Shown here piece after piece: positions 16,494 through 26,424 of a DNA stretch of 64,000 bases (positions are counted from its first letter, which is position 1; every line of letters starts with the position of its first letter). The stretch lies in assembly GCA_017999985.1 (NCBI GenBank), contig JAGNKU010000007.1, positions 1 to 64,000 of the forward strand, read 5' to 3'. A program made the position numbers and the translations under genes. This DNA is from Phycisphaerae bacterium (lineage in GTDB: Bacteria > Planctomycetota > Phycisphaerae > UBA1845 > Fen-1342). Under the pieces are notes generated by a model, which was not told where the DNA came from, made no database searches, and saw only the letters and a list, made by a program, of their open reading frames with translations.

Positions 16494-17633
16494 TCAGCTC
16501 GCACCCGTGCGCTTGACGCGGTGCACCAGCGTCTGGGCCGAAGTCTTGATCCCCTGCATCATGCCTTTCAGGGCTTCGCGGTTCGGGGCATACTCCATGG
16601 CCACGTCGGCAAAGATCAGCCCCTGCTCGATCAGGTCGGCGAGTGACATCGTGAAGTTCCGCATGCCCGACTCCTTGCTGCCCAGGATAATCTCGGGCAG
16701 ATCGGTGTCTTCGCCGGCGCGGATTTTCTCTTTGACGATCCCCTCGCCGAGCAACACCTCGCAGGCCGGGACACGTGAGATTTTCGGATCGCTGGCCGGC
16801 AGCAGGCGCTGTGCGAGGATCGCCTTCAGCCCGTTTGCCAGCGAGCTGCGCACGAAGGTGTGCTGATCGGGCGGGAAGAACTCCAGGATGCGCGTCAGGG
16901 CCTGCATCGTGTCGGCCGTGTGCAGCGTGCAGAACACCAGGTGGCCCGTCTCCGCAGCCTGCAGCGCCGCGACCAGCGTCTCCCGGTCGCGCGTCTCGCC
17001 GATGAAGATCACATCGGGGTCCTGTCGCACGGCTCCGCGCAGCGCATCGGCGAAGGTGTGCACATCGAGGCCCAGTTCGCGCTGGCTGACGATCGACTTC
17101 TTCGACGCGAACGAGTATTCGATCGGATCTTCGATGCTGACGATGTTGAGCGCCTGCGTCTCGTTGATGTGGTCGATCATGGCCGCCTGCGTCGTACTCT
17201 TGCCGCAGCCCGTCACGCCGCAGACAATGATGATCCCCTCGCCGGCCTCGTCCGCCAGCTTGCGATAGATCGGCGGCAGGCGCAGCTCCTCGAAGCTCGG
17301 GATCGTGCCTTTCACCCGGCGGATGGCGGCGTGCATCTGGTCGCAGGAGCGCAGGATGTTGATCCGGAACCGGTCGCCGTTGGGCAGGTTGTAGGCGAAA
17401 TCGAGCCCGCCGGTCTCGTCGTAAACGCTCTTGCGCGCCTTCGGGATGATGGGATCCATCAGGCGCTCGATGAGACGTGAGTTGACCTGGATGGGCGGCA
17501 GATTGGTCCGGCGAAGATCACCCGCCACGCGGTACGTCGGCGGAATCCCGGTTTTCAGGTGCAGGTCACTGGCCTGCAACTCGCGCATCTTCTCCAGCAA
17601 CGGAATGATCGAATCAGGCAGCACGTTCTGCAT
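16494..17633 (-). CDS. pilT: Type IV pilus retraction ATPase PilT
   Basis: A 379-residue GspE/PilT-family ATPase. An N-terminal PAS-like domain (LLEKMRELQASDLHLKTGIPP) leads to the RecA-like core with Walker A GVTGCGKST, an Asp box with conserved acidic residues, Walker B DVIFIGETRDRETLVAAL and a His box around GHLVFCTLHTADT. Length is typical of PilT rather than the longer PilB. The start ATG 17633 has GAGGTG upstream. No other pilus assembly gene is adjacent; a prepilin-like gene lies at 35518-36438 and a secretin at 55001-58012. Confidence 0.92.
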   Translation of the reverse strand: MQNVLPDSIIPLLEKMRELQASDLHLKTGIPPTYRVAGDLRRTNLPPIQVNSRLIERLMDPIIPKARKSVYDETGGLDFAYNLPNGDRFRINILRSCDQMHAAIRRVKGTIPSFEELRLPPIYRKLADEAGEGIIIVCGVTGCGKSTTQAAMIDHINETQALNIVSIEDPIEYSFASKKSIVSQRELGLDVHTFADALRGAVRQDPDVIFIGETRDRETLVAALQAAETGHLVFCTLHTADTMQALTRILEFFPPDQHTFVRSSLANGLKAILAQRLLPASDPKISRVPACEVLLGEGIVKEKIRAGEDTDLPEIILGSKESGMRNFTMSLADLIEQGLIFADVAMEYAPNREALKGMMQGIKTSAQTLVHRVKRTGAS

Positions 17634-17758
17634 GTGTACACCTCGGCGGGCCGGAAATGCACCGGCTTCCTTGCCGGCCGGCGACGAATCCCGCCTGTCT
17701 AAGCATACGCAACACCGCCGGCCCCGAGCAAGGTCCGGGCGGCTGTCGAATCACGTCT

Positions 17759-18718
17759 TCAACGGCCCGCGCCGGTCGGCAACGCCGTGCGCAACTCCCA
17801 CAGCGTCGGCAGCCGGCCCTCGCCGACCGTCAGTAACGCGGCACCATCGGCCGAGTAGCACAGCGCCTCGCCTTGCCGCTCGGGCGGCATCGTCAGTTGG
17901 ACCGGCGACGCGGAAAAAAGCTGGTCAAAGTCGGTTTGCGCTGCGTCGGGCGCCATACGCCACTCCCAGCCCGTGCCGTAGCAGCGGATGGCCAGCCGTT
18001 GCCCGTCCGACCGAATGTCCGCGCCTGTCACGACGCGCATCGGCACCAAGGCAGGCGGCAGGTTCAACTCCCCCACCTTCCTTAGCACCGTCTCGCGCGC
18101 GGCGTCCCAGGGGGCCGGCAGCTTGTAGACCGCACTGCCCCGACCGTCATAACTCTTGGTGAAAATATAGCCGTCGCCTGTCTGGGGATGCACGGCGAAC
18201 GCCTCGGCGTTGACCGGTCCCTCCGCGTAGCGCAGCCGGTAGACCAGCGGCTCGACGACCAGCGTTTCCCCCGCGCGCTCGGGCAGGGCGACCTCGGGAA
18301 AACGATAGATGCGCACGTTGGCATGGCGGGCATTGTTGTCGCCGATGTCCGCGAGGCAGACGTCGAATGTGCCGTCGTCACGCCCCGGGGCAACCGCAAT
18401 GTCCTCGCAATCCACGGCCCGCACGCCCTTCAGCCGGATCGTGGCCCGGGTCTCGCCCTGCCGATCGATGAGGAACACCCGCGGCTCATCACCGGAATCA
18501 TTGTGCAAGTAGTAATGGCCGGGGTGCCGCCGGCTGGCGACGATCCCCGACGCCTCGTCGATGCGCACGTCCTTGAGCGTTGTCACTGCGACGGGCACGT
18601 CGGCGTATTCCTGGGGCTGGGTCGTCTGCGCCGGCAGGCCGCACGCCGCCGCTGACAGCATTCCGCCGGTCAGGGCGAGTCGGCTCACGACTGCAAAAGT
18701 CCGGGTTGGCGGCACCAT
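17759..18718 (-). CDS. Secreted protein of unknown function
   Basis: A 319-residue protein with an N-terminal signal peptide (MVPPTRTFAVVSRLALTGGML, cleavage near AACGLPAQ). The mature part has repeated motifs such as IDEASGIVASRRHPGHYYLHNDSGD, DCEDIAVAPGRDDGTFDVCLADIGDN and AFAVHPQTGDGYIFTKSYDG. This suggests a beta-propeller-like or esterase-like fold seen in uncharacterised secreted proteins. ATG 18718 has GGAGGTG upstream. It is read in the same direction as ftsW, 42 bp downstream of it, and may be the end of the cell-wall operon. No catalytic motif could be identified. Confidence 0.7.
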   Translation of the reverse strand: MVPPTRTFAVVSRLALTGGMLSAAACGLPAQTTQPQEYADVPVAVTTLKDVRIDEASGIVASRRHPGHYYLHNDSGDEPRVFLIDRQGETRATIRLKGVRAVDCEDIAVAPGRDDGTFDVCLADIGDNNARHANVRIYRFPEVALPERAGETLVVEPLVYRLRYAEGPVNAEAFAVHPQTGDGYIFTKSYDGRGSAVYKLPAPWDAARETVLRKVGELNLPPALVPMRVVTGADIRSDGQRLAIRCYGTGWEWRMAPDAAQTDFDQLFSASPVQLTMPPERQGEALCYSADGAALLTVGEGRLPTLWELRTALPTGAGR

Positions 18719-18760
18719 GTTTCACCTCCGTAACTCTGCCGGGCGCGAAGACGACCGCCG

Positions 18761-20029
18761 CTATTCGCCGAGTGCCGGTTTCGAGCGGCGCCCCACGGCG
18801 GCGAGCAGCCCCGCGGCCAGGCCGAGAAAGACGACCCCCGACCCGCCGGCCGAGACAAACGGCAGCGAGATGCCCTTGGTCGGAATGCTGTTGGTCACGA
18901 CGCCGATGTTCATGGCTGCCTGGAAACAAATGGTGAGCGTGAGGCCCAGCGCGAGCAGCCGGCCGAACATGTCGGGCGCGTGCACCGCGATGCGCCAGCC
19001 GCGCCACAGCAGCGCGAGGAACAACGCCACGACCACCATCCCGCCCACGACGCCCAGCTCCTCACAGATGATCGCCAGGATGAAGTCGTTGTTGCGCTGC
19101 GGGAGGTAGCCGTACTTCTGTACACCCGCGCCCAGCCCGCGGCCATACCAGCCGCCGGAGCCGATCGCGAGCAGCGCCTGGTTGATCTGGTAGCCGGCCC
19201 CCGCCGGATCGGGCGCTTCGGAGAAGAATGTGCGAATGCGGTCCAGGCGATACTGCTCGCCGAACAGCAGCACGCCACCCGCGACTAGTCCCAGCACGCC
19301 GATCAGCCCGAGGTGCAGCCAGCGCGCCCGCGCCGCGAACAGCAGTATCACCATCACCAGGCCCATCAACGCGGCCGTCCCGAAATCCTCGATTCCCGTA
19401 AGCCCGATCAGCAGGCCGCCGCTCAGCACAACCGGCACGAACCCGCTACGGAAATCGCGGACATCACCGCGCAGGATCTCGGGCCCCGGCCCGCGGCGCC
19501 ACGGCCGCCAGGAGCGCAGGCGGCTCGCCACCGCCGGTCCCGTCGGCCGGGTCAGCAGCGCGGCAAGCCAGATCACCAGCACGACCTTGGCGAATTCCGA
19601 GGGCTGAAACTGCACGGCGGGTGGCCCGGTGTACAGGAAGATCGACCGGCGCGCACCGCCCGCCATGCGGCCGATACCCGGGACGAATACCAGCACGAGG
19701 GCCGTCACGGCCAGCGCCGCCAGCAACCCGGCCCGCCAGCCGCGGCCCGGCCGGTCCCACGCCAGGACGCGGTAGTCTACGTGGGCGGCGATGATCATGA
19801 CGAGGAACCCGGCGAGTGCGAAGATGCCCTGCTTGAGCGGCGAATTCCACCATTCGCGCCAGTTGAACCCGGCGCCCTCGACGGTCACCGACGCGGAGTA
19901 GACCATCGCCACACCCAGCGTCATCAGCGCGCCGGCCAGGAAGACGATGGTCGGATCATAGAGCCGGTCCAAGACTTCGGCGGGTGGGTGCGGCGCCAGG
20001 GACGTTGGACGGGTTGCCGCGTGAGACAT
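18761..20029 (-). CDS. ftsW: FtsW/RodA-family SEDS glycosyltransferase
   Basis: A 422-residue polytopic SEDS protein. FQPSEFAKVVLVIWLA, the PSE-F-K signature, is at about residue 136; NDFILAIICEELGVVGG and AMNIGVVTNSIPTKGISLPFVSAGGS in the C-terminal half are typical FtsW motifs. SEDS proteins polymerise glycan strands from lipid II together with a class B PBP. The gene starts 4 bp after mraY in the dcw cluster, together with ftsI, which favours FtsW over RodA. Confidence 0.92.
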   Translation of the reverse strand: MSHAATRPTSLAPHPPAEVLDRLYDPTIVFLAGALMTLGVAMVYSASVTVEGAGFNWREWWNSPLKQGIFALAGFLVMIIAAHVDYRVLAWDRPGRGWRAGLLAALAVTALVLVFVPGIGRMAGGARRSIFLYTGPPAVQFQPSEFAKVVLVIWLAALLTRPTGPAVASRLRSWRPWRRGPGPEILRGDVRDFRSGFVPVVLSGGLLIGLTGIEDFGTAALMGLVMVILLFAARARWLHLGLIGVLGLVAGGVLLFGEQYRLDRIRTFFSEAPDPAGAGYQINQALLAIGSGGWYGRGLGAGVQKYGYLPQRNNDFILAIICEELGVVGGMVVVALFLALLWRGWRIAVHAPDMFGRLLALGLTLTICFQAAMNIGVVTNSIPTKGISLPFVSAGGSGVVFLGLAAGLLAAVGRRSKPALGE

Positions 20030-20033
20030 GCGC

Positions 20034-21182
20034 CTATCTCAGCTTGATCGTCAGCAGGGCGAAGGCCGTGAACAGTGCCGCCAGCAGCCAGAAACGCATC
20101 ACCACCTGCGTCTCGTTGAGTCCACCCAGATGATAGTGGTGGTGCAGCGGCGAGCAGCGGAAGACGCGCTTGCCGTGCGTCGCCTTGTAGTAACCCACCT
20201 GGATGATCACCGACGCGGCTTCGATCACGAACACGCCGCCGACGATGAACAGCATCAGCTCGAGCCGCGTCACGATCGCGACGTAGCCCATCAGCCCGCC
20301 CAGCGGCAGCGAGCCGGTGTCGCCCATGAACACCTGCGCCGGGTACGCGTTGTACCACAGGAAACCCAGGCACGCACCGACCATCGCCCCGCACAGCACG
20401 GCCAGCTCCGCCGCGCCCCGAACATGCGGGAACAGCAGCGCGCACGCCTGTTCGTAACTGCCCACGACCACGGTGAACACGGTGAAGGCAAACGCCGTCA
20501 GCGCCATGCAGCCGCTCGCCAGCCCGTCCATGCCATCGGTCAGGTTGACGGCGTTGGACGTGCCGGCGATCACGATGATCGTGATGGGCACGAAAGCCCA
20601 GGCGGACAGGGTGAGCGTCTGCTTGGTGAACGGCAGGATGAGCACGTTGTAGTACGCGCTGGCGTGCGCGGCCAGGTCCTCCCCCCAGCGGGCCTCGCGC
20701 AGGTTCGTCTCGCCGTACCGGTAGATGAACAACGCCAGCAGCACGCCGAGCGCGACCTGGAAAACCAGCTTCTCCCACAGCCGCAGCCCGTCGCGCGTGC
20801 CCGACCGTCGCGTGACCGTCAGCTTCAGCCAGTCGTCCACGCCGCCCAGCACGGACAGCCAGACCAGGCAGAACAGCCCCATCATGATGTAGAAGTTGGT
20901 CAGGTCGGCGAGCAGCAGGACGGTGATGGCGATCGCGACCGAAATCAGCACGCCCCCCATCGTCGGCGTGTTGGCCTTGTTGCGCATGGCCTCGTTGAGC
21001 GCCTGGTGGTCGAACTCCGGCCGATCGCCGATCTTCAGGCGCACGAGCGTGCGAATCACCCGCGGCCCCAGTGCCCACACGATCAGGAACGCCACGACCA
21101 CCGCGAGCGTGGCGCGGAACCAGGCCGGCTTGTAGGCGTACGAAGCGCCGCTCGTGAGCCAGTAGAAGAAGTGATAAAGCAT
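20034..21182 (-). CDS. mraY: Phospho-N-acetylmuramoyl-pentapeptide transferase
   Basis: A 382-residue polytopic enzyme that links UDP-MurNAc-pentapeptide to undecaprenyl phosphate to make lipid I. The catalytic signature NAVNLTDGMDGLASG is present, as are MGGVLIS in the N-terminal half and the histidine-rich PLHHHYHLGG near the C-terminus. It begins 3 bp after murF and ends 4 bp before ftsW. Length is at the upper end of the usual range. Confidence 0.95.
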   Translation of the reverse strand: MLYHFFYWLTSGASYAYKPAWFRATLAVVVAFLIVWALGPRVIRTLVRLKIGDRPEFDHQALNEAMRNKANTPTMGGVLISVAIAITVLLLADLTNFYIMMGLFCLVWLSVLGGVDDWLKLTVTRRSGTRDGLRLWEKLVFQVALGVLLALFIYRYGETNLREARWGEDLAAHASAYYNVLILPFTKQTLTLSAWAFVPITIIVIAGTSNAVNLTDGMDGLASGCMALTAFAFTVFTVVVGSYEQACALLFPHVRGAAELAVLCGAMVGACLGFLWYNAYPAQVFMGDTGSLPLGGLMGYVAIVTRLELMLFIVGGVFVIEAASVIIQVGYYKATHGKRVFRCSPLHHHYHLGGLNETQVVMRFWLLAALFTAFALLTIKLR

Positions 21183-21185
21183 GGG

Positions 21186-22610
21186 TTATGCGCCCGCCTT
21201 GCCGCGCAGCCGCTCGCGCAGGGGCTCCACGAGCCGGTCCAGCTCGACCGCCCGCGACGCCTTCAGCAGCACCACGTCGCCGGCGCTGACGCTGCCGGCC
21301 AGCCGCTCCACACAGTCCTGCACATCGCTGCAGCGCTCCACGCGCGGGCCGAACAGGCCACCGCTCGACAGCGCGTCGTACATTACGCCCGTCGCGGCGC
21401 CCACCAGCAACACACGGTTGACACTGCTCTCGCGCAGCCGCTCGGCCACCCGGCGGTGCAGGTCCGCCGAGCGCGAGCCCAGCTCGCGCATCTCGCCGAA
21501 CACCGCGACCCGCTGCCCGCGACAGGGCATCTGCTGGAGAACCTCGATCGCCGCCGCCGCACTCTGCGGATTCGCATTGTACGCATCGTTGATCAGCGTG
21601 ACCCCCGCCACCTCCAGGATCTCGGTCCGCATCGGCGGCGCGACGAACGACTCCAGCCGCACCGCCGCCTCCGCATAGTCGAAGCCCAGCCGCCGCGCGA
21701 TCGTCACCGCCCCGGCGGCGTTGGTGGCGTTGTGCACCCCGGCCAGGCGCAGGCGGAACGGGAACCGCTCATTGAGCTTGAACCGCAGCCACGGCGCCTC
21801 GTAGCTCAGCTCCGTAAGCCGCACGTCGGCCTCCGAGTGCCGGCCGAACGTGGTCAGGTGCAGGTTCTCCACGAACAGGTGCCGCCGGATTTCCGGCGTC
21901 TCGATGTTGACCGCCGCGAAGCCCTTGGCGCGCATGCGGTTCAGAATCGAGCATTCCTCCGCCGCCACGCCGTCGAGATCACCCAGCCCCTCCAGGTGCT
22001 CCTCGCCGATGCAGGTGATGACCACCATGTCGGGCACGGCGATCGCCCCGAGCGCGGCCACCTCGCCCGGCGCATTCGTCCCGATCTCCACGACCAGGTA
22101 CTCGTCGCCCTGCTCCGCCGACAGCAGCGTCAGCGGCACGCCGATCGAGTTGTTGAAGCTCTTCGGCGAGCAGCGGCCGCGCAGGCGCCCCGACAGGATG
22201 TGGTGGATCATCGCCTTGGTCGTCGTCTTCCCGTTGCTGCCGACGACCGCGATCACCTCCGCCGCCATCTGCTGGCGGTGGTACGCCGCCAGGCGCCCGA
22301 GGGCCGCCACGGTGTCGTCCACCTCGATCAGCACCGCGCCACGCGGCAGCGGAAGATCCGCCGCCCGCAGCTCCGCGGCCACCGCCTCGGCCCGCGCCGC
22401 CTCGATCACGGCCGCTACCGCCCCGCGCTTCAGCGCCGGCACGGCGTAATCATGACCGTCGAAACGCTGGCCGCGGATGGCAAAGAACAGATCACTCGCC
22501 GCCACCGTCCGTGAGTCCGTCGATACGCCGCCGACGCTGACCGTCGGGAGTTCGCCCCACGGCCGCCCACCCATCGCCTGCACAATCTCTCCGAGCGTGA
22601 GCTTGATCAC
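21186..22610 (-). CDS. murF: UDP-N-acetylmuramoyl-tripeptide--D-Ala-D-Ala ligase
   Basis: A 474-residue Mur ligase. The N-terminal domain has VSTDSRTVAASDLFFAI, the ATP-binding loop GSNGKTTTKAM is at about residue 125, and LINDAYNANPQS occurs in the C-terminal third, which is typical for MurF. It adds D-Ala-D-Ala to the UDP-MurNAc-tripeptide. It starts 34 bp after murE ends. All expected motifs are intact. Confidence 0.94.
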   Translation of the reverse strand: MIKLTLGEIVQAMGGRPWGELPTVSVGGVSTDSRTVAASDLFFAIRGQRFDGHDYAVPALKRGAVAAVIEAARAEAVAAELRAADLPLPRGAVLIEVDDTVAALGRLAAYHRQQMAAEVIAVVGSNGKTTTKAMIHHILSGRLRGRCSPKSFNNSIGVPLTLLSAEQGDEYLVVEIGTNAPGEVAALGAIAVPDMVVITCIGEEHLEGLGDLDGVAAEECSILNRMRAKGFAAVNIETPEIRRHLFVENLHLTTFGRHSEADVRLTELSYEAPWLRFKLNERFPFRLRLAGVHNATNAAGAVTIARRLGFDYAEAAVRLESFVAPPMRTEILEVAGVTLINDAYNANPQSAAAAIEVLQQMPCRGQRVAVFGEMRELGSRSADLHRRVAERLRESSVNRVLLVGAATGVMYDALSSGGLFGPRVERCSDVQDCVERLAGSVSAGDVVLLKASRAVELDRLVEPLRERLRGKAGA

Positions 22611-22644
22611 GAGGTGCGCATCTCCCGGCCGGCGTCATCCGGCC

Positions 22645-24162
22645 CTACGTCGACTCCCGCCGCAATTCCGCCGCCGCCTGGATCGCGACTTCCACGTCGT
22701 CGAAATGAATCCGGCGGTCGCCGATGATCTGGTAGTCCTCGTGGCCCTTGCCGGCGATGAGCAGCACATCGCCCGCCGCCGCGGCCGCCACGGCCGCCCG
22801 AATCGCCAGCGCCCGGTCCGGCTCGACCACGACCCGCCGCCGCGCTTCCGCCGTGAAGCCCGGCAAGACTTCGTCGATGATCGCCCGCGGATCCTCGCTA
22901 CGCGGATTGTCGCTCGTGACCAGAATCGCATCGGCGAAGGCCCCCACCGCCGCCGCCATGCGCGGCCGCTTCGTCCGGTCGCGGTCGCCGCCGCAGCCAA
23001 AGACTACGATCAGCCGGTTCTGCGTCAGCGGCCTCAGCACGCTCAGGACGTTGCGCAGCGCATCGTCGCTGTGCGCGTAGTCCACGAAGACATCCGCCGG
23101 GCCTTCACATGGCACGCGCTGCAGCCGGCCCGGGACGTTGCGGACCGCCCGGAGGCCCGCCGCGATCTGGTCCGGCGTGACGCCCAGCGCGTGCGCCAGC
23201 CCCGCGGCCGTCAGGGCGTTGTACACGTTGTGCCGCCCGACAAGTGCGTTTTCCAGCGCCAGTTCGCGTCCGGCGATCCGCAGGCGGTAATACGTCCCCT
23301 GGCTGGTGCTGCGCAAGATCTGGGCCGTCAGGTCCGCGTCATGCTCCAGGGCATAGGTGATCACGCGCGCCCGGCAGTCGCGCAGCATGACCTCGTGGTG
23401 TGGATCGTCGCGATTCACGACGGCGCTGGCCCCGGCGTCCAGCCCGGCGAACAGCCGCGCTTTCGCCGCCGCATAATTGTCGAGCGTGCCGTGGTAGTCC
23501 AGGTGGTCACCGGTCAGGTTCGTGAACGCCGCCGCCGCAAACCGCAGCCCCTCGGTCCGCTTCTGGTCGAGCGCGTGGCTCGAGACCTCCATGACGATCG
23601 CGTGCGCGCCGTTGTCGGCGCACTCGCGCAGGTGGGCCGCCAGCTCGAGCGGCCCGGGCGTGGTCATCGGCGCCGCCACGCTCCGGCCGCACAGGTCGTA
23701 GTGCACCGTGCCGAACATGCCGCACTTCAGGCCAGCCGCTTGCAGAATCGCGCGCGCCATGAAAGCCGTCGTACTTTTGCCGTTCGTCCCCGTCACGCCG
23801 GCGAGTTTCAACCCGCGGCAACCGTCCCCGCCCAGGCCATGCCAGCGCAGGGCCAGCGTGGTCAGCGCCGCGCGGGCATCGGCCACATTGACGATCAGCG
23901 CGCGATCTGAGGGCTCCAGCTCCTCACCAAGGACCACGATCGCGCCGCGCTGCACCGCATCGCTCACGAAGCGCCGGCCATCGGCGTGTGTGCCGCGCAG
24001 CGCGACGAACAACGCCCCCGGCTGCACGCGCCGGGAATCATCGAGAATGCCGGTCACGGTCCGTTGCGCCCACCCGGCCGGCAGCCCACTGGGCGCCAGT
24101 CCCTCCAGCAGCTCCCCAACCGTCCGCCCGCCGATCTCCTTCTCGGCCTGGATCATGCCCAT
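22645..24162 (-). CDS. murE: UDP-N-acetylmuramoyl-L-alanyl-D-glutamate ligase (meso-DAP type)
   Basis: A 505-residue Mur ligase with GTNGKSTTAFMARAI (ATP loop) and the substrate motif DNPR in VTSDNPRSEDP (about residue 410), which marks enzymes adding meso-diaminopimelate rather than lysine. This predicts DAP-type peptidoglycan. ATG 24162 is chosen because GGAAGGA lies directly upstream; GTG 24189, immediately after the ftsI stop codon, and ATG 24156 are alternatives. Confidence 0.93.
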   Translation of the reverse strand: MGMIQAEKEIGGRTVGELLEGLAPSGLPAGWAQRTVTGILDDSRRVQPGALFVALRGTHADGRRFVSDAVQRGAIVVLGEELEPSDRALIVNVADARAALTTLALRWHGLGGDGCRGLKLAGVTGTNGKSTTAFMARAILQAAGLKCGMFGTVHYDLCGRSVAAPMTTPGPLELAAHLRECADNGAHAIVMEVSSHALDQKRTEGLRFAAAAFTNLTGDHLDYHGTLDNYAAAKARLFAGLDAGASAVVNRDDPHHEVMLRDCRARVITYALEHDADLTAQILRSTSQGTYYRLRIAGRELALENALVGRHNVYNALTAAGLAHALGVTPDQIAAGLRAVRNVPGRLQRVPCEGPADVFVDYAHSDDALRNVLSVLRPLTQNRLIVVFGCGGDRDRTKRPRMAAAVGAFADAILVTSDNPRSEDPRAIIDEVLPGFTAEARRRVVVEPDRALAIRAAVAAAAAGDVLLIAGKGHEDYQIIGDRRIHFDDVEVAIQAAAELRREST

Positions 24163-24189
24163 CGTTCCTTCCGGGCCCTCCTGGCCCAC

Positions 24190-26037
24190 TCAGCGCTGCC
24201 GGCCCGGAGTTGTCGTGCGCCCTTTCCCAACGTCGGCCGCTAGTTCCGCCGGCACCTGCAGATACGCCAGCGCCTCGGCGAGGATATCGCGAACCGCCGG
24301 CGCGGACACCACACCGCCGTAATAACCCTCTTTGGACGGCTTGTAAATCGACACCAATACGACCAGACGCGGACGATCCGACGGCGCGCCGCCGACGAAC
24401 GACCCCACGTACTTGCCGGGCAGATAGCCGTGGCCCCCCGGTCGGGCGATCTGCGCGGTGCCGGTCTTGCCGAAGACCTGGTACTCGTCGAGCTTGGCAA
24501 CTTTCGCGGTCCCATCCGTGACCGTTTCCACCAGGGCCTGCTTCCGGAACAGCTCCGCTGTCCGCTCATCGAGCACGCGCCGCAGCGGCACCGGCCGCGA
24601 ATCATCCTCCAGCGTCTCGCCGTCCGCACCGATCACGCCACGCACGATGCGCGGCCGATACAGGATGCCACCGTTACAGAAAACGCTGAACGCCGTCACA
24701 ATCTGGATCGGCGTGACGGCAATTTCCTGCCCGATGGGGATCGACTGGGGCGAGAATGAGGGGTTCCAGCGCGCGAAATCCTGTACCAGGCCGGTGTGCT
24801 CGCCGGGCAAACCCACCCCCGTGATGTCGCCGAAACCGAACGAACGCACGTACCGGTGCAGGCGCTCCATGCCGCACCGCGCCCCGATCATGCCCATGCC
24901 AATGTTGCTCGACTTGCTGATGATCTCGTGGACCGCCAGCGAGCCGTAGGGGTGCGTGTCGCGGATGGTCCGCCGGCCGAAGCTGTGCACCGGACCGTTG
25001 ATCGCGAAGATCTCATTGATGTGGACGACGCCCTCGTCGAGCGCGCAGGAAGCGATGAACGGCTTGAACACGCTGCCCGGCTCGTACGAGTCCGTCACCG
25101 CCCGGTTGCGCCACGTCGCGCGAATCTCGTCCTGGGCCGCGGGGCGCAGGCGCGCGAAATCCGCCGGCAGCGGCGCCGCCGGGTCGTAGTCCGGGACCGT
25201 CGCCATGGCCATGACTTCGCCGGCCTGCGGGTCGAAAACGACCGCGGTGCCCCACTCCGCCCCGTAGCGCGCGACGGTGTCACCGAGCACTTTTTGCGCC
25301 ACCTGCTGGATGTACGCGTCGATGGTGAGCACCACTGTCGCACCGTCCACGGCCGGCCGGAACGTTTCCGCCGGCGCCCGCACCGCTCGCCGGCTGACGT
25401 CGACCGTCAGCGTCCGCCGACCCGGAACCCCGCTCAACGCGTGGTCATACGCCGCCTCGATCCCCTCGCGCCCGCAGAGATCCTCGAACGCCGGCGCGCC
25501 ACCCTCCGGCGTGCGCAAGTCCAGTCCCACGAAACCGAGAACATGCGGCGCCACGCGCCCCTGCGGATACACGCGCTGCGGCTCATACTGCACGTCAAAC
25601 GCGTGCAGGCGTCGCGCGTCGACCAGCGTCAGGAAGCCGGCGAGTTCGTCCTCCGTCAACCCGCGCTTGAGCCACGCGAACCGCGTCCCGTTCGCCGCCC
25701 ACTCGCGCAGCCGTCCCTCCAGTTCCGCGCTGTTCATGCCGAGCACTGGCGCGACGCTGTACGCCGCGAACCGCGCGTCCCGCACCAGGCCCGGATCCAC
25801 GAAGACCGACGGACGCCGCACCGTCCCCGCCAGCACCCGCCCGCGCGTGTCCAGGATTTCGCCGCGCCGCGCGGGGATCGAGCGCGTCGCCTGCTGCTGC
25901 CGCTCCGCCCGCGTCCGCAGCTCCGACCCCTGCGTCACCTCGATGTACGCCAGCCGCGCCCCGCCACCCGCCAGCAGCAGCGCGACGACTGCAAACAAGA
26001 ACCCACTGCCGCGCATCGACCACGTCCCGCTTGTCAA
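24190..26037 (-). CDS. ftsI: Class B penicillin-binding protein (FtsI/PBP3-like)
   Basis: A 615-residue transpeptidase that cross-links septal peptidoglycan. It has an N-terminal membrane segment (about residues 12-30), a PBP dimerisation domain, and the transpeptidase domain with SxxK (GSVFKP), SxN (SKSSNIGMG) and KTG (FGKTGTAQ) motifs in order. There is no PASTA domain. The start is either TTG 26037, which overlaps the preceding gene's stop as TTGA, or ATG 26016. It lies between the FtsL-like gene and murE, the classical position. Confidence 0.93.
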   Translation of the reverse strand: MTSGTWSMRGSGFLFAVVALLLAGGGARLAYIEVTQGSELRTRAERQQQATRSIPARRGEILDTRGRVLAGTVRRPSVFVDPGLVRDARFAAYSVAPVLGMNSAELEGRLREWAANGTRFAWLKRGLTEDELAGFLTLVDARRLHAFDVQYEPQRVYPQGRVAPHVLGFVGLDLRTPEGGAPAFEDLCGREGIEAAYDHALSGVPGRRTLTVDVSRRAVRAPAETFRPAVDGATVVLTIDAYIQQVAQKVLGDTVARYGAEWGTAVVFDPQAGEVMAMATVPDYDPAAPLPADFARLRPAAQDEIRATWRNRAVTDSYEPGSVFKPFIASCALDEGVVHINEIFAINGPVHSFGRRTIRDTHPYGSLAVHEIISKSSNIGMGMIGARCGMERLHRYVRSFGFGDITGVGLPGEHTGLVQDFARWNPSFSPQSIPIGQEIAVTPIQIVTAFSVFCNGGILYRPRIVRGVIGADGETLEDDSRPVPLRRVLDERTAELFRKQALVETVTDGTAKVAKLDEYQVFGKTGTAQIARPGGHGYLPGKYVGSFVGGAPSDRPRLVVLVSIYKPSKEGYYGGVVSAPAVRDILAEALAYLQVPAELAADVGKGRTTTPGRQR

Positions 26038-26375
26038 CGGCGCTCTCGTCGCCTCGGCCTCTCTGGCGGCTTCGGCCTCTCCGCCGGTTTCGCCTTTTCC
26101 GCCGGCTTCGGCTTGGCGACCGCTTGTGCCGCGGCCGGCTCCTCCGCCGCGGCCTGGCCGACGGCCTGCTCCATCTGCTGCCGAATGCGCGTCGGGTTTC
26201 TCAGGCGCGCCAACTCCAGCTCTGCCTCCAGCAACTCCTGACGCACCTCGTCGGCCCGCCGCTCACACTGCGCGATCGCGTAGTGCAGGCGCGTCGTCTC
26301 GGCGCGCAGAATGACCACGAACAGCAGCAGGACCAAGGCCCCCGCCAGCACCGCAATGATCCGGAACAGCGTCAT
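26034..26375 (-). CDS. ftsL: FtsL/DivIC-like division protein
   Basis: A 113-residue bitopic protein: short cytoplasmic start, one membrane helix (about residues 5-23), a coiled coil (about 25-72, rich in Glu, Arg, Leu), and a Lys/Pro/Glu/Arg-rich tail. This is the architecture of FtsL or septum-formation initiator proteins, and the gene lies directly before ftsI as expected. FtsL proteins share little sequence, so the call rests on topology and position. The basic proline-rich tail is longer than usual. Confidence 0.7.
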   Translation of the reverse strand: MTLFRIIAVLAGALVLLLFVVILRAETTRLHYAIAQCERRADEVRQELLEAELELARLRNPTRIRQQMEQAVGQAAAEEPAAAQAVAKPKPAEKAKPAERPKPPERPRRRERR

Positions 26376-26424
26376 CTCGCGCCCATGCCCGTCGCGCCGC
26401 GCCGTCCGGCGTCCCCCGCGGCGC

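Noticed and set aside
20028-22514. An 828-codon plus-strand open frame
   Set aside because: It lies antisense to mraY and murF, is extremely rich in Arg, Gln and His, and has no family motifs. It is a product of high GC in the third codon position of the real genes.
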